The notes below the pieces were generated by a model. It did not search any database. It had not been told where the DNA came from and saw nothing but the letters and a program-made list of their open reading frames with translations. Positions 29,573 to 32,606 of a DNA stretch of 32,606 bases are shown piece by piece (the first letter of the stretch is position 1; the number at the start of each line of letters is the position of its first letter). A program made the translations under genes and the position numbers. Source of the DNA: Oscillospiraceae bacterium (lineage in GTDB: Bacteria > Bacillota > Clostridia > Oscillospirales > Ruminococcaceae); contig JAFUAD010000041.1 in assembly GCA_017460835.1 (NCBI GenBank), positions 1 to 32,606 on the forward strand. Direction: 5' to 3'.

Positions 29573-30153
29573 ATACGCCGAATAAGCTGACATTGCTGCG
29601 CGTTTTACTGGTTCCGGTTTTCGTCATATTTTTCTATTGGCGGATACCGTGTCATTACCTGATCGCGACGCTGATCTTTGTCGGCGCATCCATTACGGAT
29701 GCGGTGGACGGGCATCTTGCGAGAAAAAATCATCAGGTGACGGATTTCGGAAAGTTTCTCGATCCGCTCGCTGATAAGGTGCTGGTGATTACGGCGCTTT
29801 CCTGCCTGCTCCAGCAGCAGAAGGTGCATATCGCCGCATTTTTGCTGATCGTTGCGCGGGAATTCATGGTTTCCGGGCTGCGGCTTGTGGTCGCGGGAAA
29901 GGGGACCGTCGTGCCGGCGGGCTTTGCCGGCAAGCTGAAAACCGCCTTCACCATGATCGCACTGATCACCGCACTGGTCTACTGGTCGTTCAAGGATGAT
30001 TTCCATTCCTTCGGGCTGCATCTTCCGGGCGCAGTCTATACCGGCGCGGAAATCACGCTTCAGGTGCTTTTCTGGATCGCCGCCGTCCTGACGGTCTGGT
30101 CCGGGACAGAGTATCTCATCCATTACTGGAAGGAAATTGATCCGAGCGAGTGA
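29569..30153 (+). CDS. pgsA: CDP-diacylglycerol-glycerol-3-phosphate 3-phosphatidyltransferase
   Basis: The 194-residue membrane enzyme makes phosphatidylglycerol phosphate from CDP-diacylglycerol. The CDP-alcohol transferase signature is complete: DAVDGHLARKNHQVTDFGKF followed by LDPLADK, giving the D-x2-DG-x2-AR-x8-G-x3-D-x3-D pattern. About five to six membrane helices follow the family arrangement. The start is GTG overlapping the rimO stop (GTGA). It closes the operon; a new promoter-like site begins seven bases after its stop. Confidence 0.95.
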   Translation: MNTPNKLTLLRVLLVPVFVIFFYWRIPCHYLIATLIFVGASITDAVDGHLARKNHQVTDFGKFLDPLADKVLVITALSCLLQQQKVHIAAFLLIVAREFMVSGLRLVVAGKGTVVPAGFAGKLKTAFTMIALITALVYWSFKDDFHSFGLHLPGAVYTGAEITLQVLFWIAAVLTVWSGTEYLIHYWKEIDPSE

Positions 30154-30159
30154 CGATTT

Positions 30160-30189
30160 CAGGTTCATATCAGGTTCATCTAATATGAT
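30160..30189 (+). promoter_or_regulatory. Direct-repeat activator site (Pho-box-like) with -10
   Basis: CAGGTTCAT occurs twice (30160-30168 and 30171-30179), 11 bases start to start, followed at once by TATGAT (30184-30189). No -35 consensus is present at the expected place; the repeats cover it. This is the layout of promoters activated by OmpR/PhoB-type regulators, and the GTTCA core recalls Gram-positive PhoP boxes. The regulator is not identified. Confidence 0.6.
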
Positions 30190-30228
30190 ACAAGTACCCA
30201 CAATATTCCAAAACAGGAGGCGATCTCT

Positions 30229-31113
30229 ATGCCGATCCGAAACCGGTTTAAGCGCCTTGCAGCAGTTGCATCCGCAATTGCGGCGCTCTTTACTGCATCG
30301 GGCTGCAGCAGCAGCGGCGGAACACAGGGCAGCGTCAGCAAGGCGGATGCGCCCGAGGTGACAGGAAGTGTGACGGTAACGGTGTTTGACGTCGGGAAGG
30401 CGGACGCAATGGTCGTACAGACCGCAAACAGTGTCACAGTCATTGATGCAGGCAACAAGGGCGACGGAAAGGATATCGAGACATTTCTGACGGCACAGGG
30501 AATCGACACGATCGACGTTCTGATGATCACGCATTTTGACAAGGATCATGTCGGCGGCGCTGCGCGGCTGGTCAACCGGATGAATGTCGGCACGATCTAT
30601 GTGCCGGATTACAAATCGACCTCCGATGAATACACGAGCTTCATGGAGAAGGTCACGGAAAAGGGAAAAGAGCTGACTGCAATGAAGGCGGGGACAAATA
30701 CCGCATGGGTCAGCGACGATGCATCGTTCCAGCTCTTTGCCGCGAACAAGACAAATTACGGCAACAACGAGGAAAACGATTTTTCGCTGGTGCTTTATAT
30801 GCAGCACGGCGAAAACAGCTTCCTGTTTACGGGCGATGCCGAGGAAGCGCGGCAGAATGAGATCATGGGCATGAAGCTGGGCAAGGTCACGTTCCTGAAG
30901 TTCCCGTATCACGGAAATTATCTCTCGACGACCGAGAACTTCCTGAATGCGTGTACCCCGGAATATGCGGTGATCTGCTGCTCAAATCAGGAGTATGCCG
31001 ATCCCTCCACGGTCGAAACGCTGAATGACCGCGGAATCAAGGCATATTATACGCCGGACGGCACGGTCACGGCGGTCAGTGACGGCAAAACGCTCACTGT
31101 GACACAGGGATAA
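30229..31113 (+). CDS. ComEC-like metallo-beta-lactamase-fold lipoprotein
   Basis: The 294-residue exported lipoprotein has lipobox TASGC (Cys26), a Ser/Gly linker, then a metallo-beta-lactamase domain from about residue 47: TVFDVGKADAMVVQ, IDAGNKG, ITHFDKDHVGG (H102, D104, D106, H107), FTGDAEE and FPYHGNY. The H-x-D-x-DH form and the FDVGxxDA start are those of ComEC/Rec2 C-terminal domains, which act as nucleases or phosphodiesterases, but no channel domain is present. It likely hydrolyses a phosphodiester outside the cell; the substrate is unknown. AGGAGG lies eight bases before the ATG. The promoter suggests control by an OmpR-type regulator. Confidence 0.85.
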   Translation: MPIRNRFKRLAAVASAIAALFTASGCSSSGGTQGSVSKADAPEVTGSVTVTVFDVGKADAMVVQTANSVTVIDAGNKGDGKDIETFLTAQGIDTIDVLMITHFDKDHVGGAARLVNRMNVGTIYVPDYKSTSDEYTSFMEKVTEKGKELTAMKAGTNTAWVSDDASFQLFAANKTNYGNNEENDFSLVLYMQHGENSFLFTGDAEEARQNEIMGMKLGKVTFLKFPYHGNYLSTTENFLNACTPEYAVICCSNQEYADPSTVETLNDRGIKAYYTPDGTVTAVSDGKTLTVTQG

Positions 31114-31124
31114 ATGATAATTGC

Positions 31125-31172
31125 AAAAAAACGGCCCCGGAGCGGCAAAATGCTGCCTCCGGGGCCGGTTTT
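31125..31172. terminator. Bidirectional terminator
   Basis: An 11-bp GC-rich stem (31132-31142 / 31157-31167), extended inside by GCGGCA/TGCTGC pairing, is flanked by seven A on the left and TTTT on the right. It serves both the metallo-hydrolase gene and the convergent minus-strand gene; the T7 run favours the minus strand. Confidence 0.92.
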
Positions 31173-31203
31173 GATTTCAGCTTCAGGGAATTTCCGCCTA
31201 CGT

Positions 31204-32385
31204 TTATTTCAGCAGAAAGCTCACATGCTCCGGCTTTTCATGCACCAGCACGAACGAAACCCTGCGCGCAAAGATCTCATCCTGCTTTTGCAGCTTGCGG
31301 TATGCACAGAGCAGCTTTCCGCCCGCGATCATCAGCGGACGGTTCTGGTCGCCGTTCGGGTAGAGCGCAAGCAGCGGCTCCCGCCCGAAGCGGAACCGCG
31401 TCACCAGTCCGGAGGTTTGGTCGGTCAGGCGGACAAGCCCCAGCTTGGTCACGGCGAGGAAACGCCCCTCCTGCGTCGAAAGCGTCACGGCGCCGTCCTC
31501 GTCAAATTGCAGATAGAGCGGCTCCTCCGAGACGGCATAGGGCTTTCCGACGCCCTTGAGCCAGTACGGCCGGCGCTCCTCATAGAGCCGGATATGCGGA
31601 TCATCAACGTCGCGGTCAAATGCGGCAAGCAGCGCCGCACTGTTTGCGATCGAAAGCAGCACGCGGCGCGAGATCGACTCTGCACGCGCATCTGCGTCAT
31701 CTTCAACGGCCGGGCCGATCTCCTCGGCGCCGGAGAGTGCCAGCCGGTTCAGCACGACCGTGAGCTGCCCGCAGAGCCATGTGCCGTCCGCCTGCGGTCT
31801 TGTGCCGCGCAGAATGTCGCGGTACGCATCATACGGCACTGTCCCGATCGCCTTTTCCGCCCATGCAGCCGGTGCCGCCTCCTGATCCTGTCCGCTCCAG
31901 AACACGATTTTTGCCTGCGACTCATACCGCTTGTGGACATAGGCATATCTGGAAAAATAGGTCATCGAACAGCTGTGCGGCGGGCAGCAGACGTCCGCGA
32001 GCATATGCAGTGCGCGGGAAAGGCTCGTCATCGCGGCCTGATACTTTCCGGCACGGTAGAGCATCAGCGCGGCGCGGTATTCCGCATCGAGCATCGTCAG
32101 CGGAGAGGGCGCCGGTTTACGGTTGGCATTGCAGTAGCCGCCGAGCATCGGGTGATACGGCAGCGGTCTGCCGTCCGGCGTGACGGCGCAGTAATAGTGA
32201 AGCCCCTTGCCTTTCTGGCGGTCTCCCGCCCGATCGGGCGCGGTGGTCTCCCCGACCATCGTTTCGATGTCGCCGGCGGAATAGCGCTTTGCTGCCGGAT
32301 GCTGCTCCAGCTCCAGCAGAATAGCCGCGGCTCTTACAATTCCTCTGTGAACAGAGGGCAGATTTTCTGTGTTGTACTGTTCCAT
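31204..32385 (-). CDS. Zinc-dependent phospholipase C-like protein, no signal peptide
   Basis: The 393-residue protein resembles Bacillus cereus-type zinc phospholipase C in its N-terminal 160 residues. Ligand-type residues H127, D131, H137, H151 and E155 have the same 4-6-14-4 spacing as H118, D122, H128, H142 and E146 of that enzyme (remembered numbers), and H13 (SVHRGIVRAA), D51 or D55, and H63 (GLHYY) fit the remaining ligands. The last 120 residues are beta-rich (EEPLYLQFDEDGAVTL, GRFLAVTKLGLVRL) and may be a trefoil-like module. No signal peptide is present, unlike in known toxins, so it appears cytosolic. AAGGAGGA precedes the ATG. The zinc-ribbon gene lies 47 bases upstream on the same strand. 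Confidence 0.7.
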   Translation of the reverse strand: MEQYNTENLPSVHRGIVRAAAILLELEQHPAAKRYSAGDIETMVGETTAPDRAGDRQKGKGLHYYCAVTPDGRPLPYHPMLGGYCNANRKPAPSPLTMLDAEYRAALMLYRAGKYQAAMTSLSRALHMLADVCCPPHSCSMTYFSRYAYVHKRYESQAKIVFWSGQDQEAAPAAWAEKAIGTVPYDAYRDILRGTRPQADGTWLCGQLTVVLNRLALSGAEEIGPAVEDDADARAESISRRVLLSIANSAALLAAFDRDVDDPHIRLYEERRPYWLKGVGKPYAVSEEPLYLQFDEDGAVTLSTQEGRFLAVTKLGLVRLTDQTSGLVTRFRFGREPLLALYPNGDQNRPLMIAGGKLLCAYRKLQKQDEIFARRVSFVLVHEKPEHVSFLLK

Positions 32386-32432
32386 TGCGGAATCCTCCTT
32401 ATGTCAGTTGTCAGGCAGTCCGTGCATCGGAC

Positions 32433-32606
32433 TCAGAGCGGTTTGCCGCAGCGGGCGCAGAATTTTGCTCCCTCCTTAAACGGCGAGCCGCATCCGCTGC
32501 AAAAGTGTGGGCGCGGTGCCGACTGTGCGGCGGGTGTCTGCGGGATGTACTGCGGTGCCGGCTGCGCATACGGCGCGGGCTGCGGGGCGGTCGGCTGCGG
32601 GGAAGA
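32433..32606 (-). CDS. C-terminal end of a zinc-ribbon protein (partial)
   Basis: The window holds the last 57 residues; the start lies beyond the right edge. A Pro/Gln/Ala-rich linker (PQPAPYAQPAPQYIPQ) leads to HFCSGCG, then KEGAKFCARCG, a double CxxC zinc ribbon, ending in KPL. Such ribbons usually sit on membrane or scaffolding proteins of unknown role. It is probably cotranscribed with the phospholipase C-like gene 47 bases downstream. Confidence 0.75.
   Translation of the reverse strand, partial: SSPQPTAPQPAPYAQPAPQYIPQTPAAQSAPRPHFCSGCGSPFKEGAKFCARCGKPL

Overview
The window looks like the chromosome of a cellulolytic gut Firmicute close to Ruminococcus (Oscillospiraceae). Three things support this. 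DNA is GC-rich overall but has AT-rich Firmicute-type promoters (TTGACA/TATAAT) and GAAAGGAG-type ribosome sites. Housekeeping genes are of clostridial type (IreB, SpoIID-like, DUF1385-PrmC, MutS2, UPF0237/UPF0210). One gene encodes a GH9-CBM3c-dockerin cellulase, the mark of a cellulosome producer. The species cannot be fixed from sequence alone.

Layout. 1-540: leader and promoter of a minus-strand gene that starts at the left edge, then a promoter for a CpsB-like PHP protein (549-1277) that has lost most metal ligands. 1335-2579: minus-strand HD hydrolase and an AT-rich two-helix membrane protein. 2640-3500: gene-poor zone with two related structured repeats and an 81-nt hairpin. 3579-6975: three separately promoted plus-strand genes (flavin-fold oxidase family, IreB, dockerin cellulase). 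7080-8302: minus-strand lipoprotein and tRNA-Leu(UAG). 8637-15164: plus-strand run of ACT protein, UPF0210, GH3 lipoprotein, MutS2 and CPBP protease. 15471-18257: NadE, a putative lipoprotein and a convergent SpoIID-like protein. 18622-23565: citrate synthase, a calcium-loop lipoprotein, response regulator and histidine kinase, apparently one operon. 23831-30153: DUF1385, PrmC, RecA, RecX, an oxidase-family protein, RimO and PgsA, tightly packed. 30229-31113: ComEC-like metallo-beta-lactamase lipoprotein behind an 11-bp-period direct repeat resembling a Pho box. 31204-32606: minus-strand zinc-phospholipase-C-like protein without signal peptide, preceded by the end of a zinc-ribbon protein.

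Three copies plus one terminal fragment of a palindrome-packed intergenic element (8411, 15189-15427, 18321-18490, 23571-23766) mark operon boundaries. They contain serial near-perfect 21-23-nt palindromes, and two copies have recognisable inverted ends. One copy appears collapsed by recombination between two of its own palindromes.

No phage, insertion sequence with transposase, CRISPR array or defence locus is visible. The most promising leads are the palindromic element family, the citrate synthase/lipoprotein/two-component operon, the Pho-box-like site before the surface metallo-hydrolase, the apparently cytosolic zinc-PLC homologue with an intact ligand set, and the PHP pseudoenzyme.
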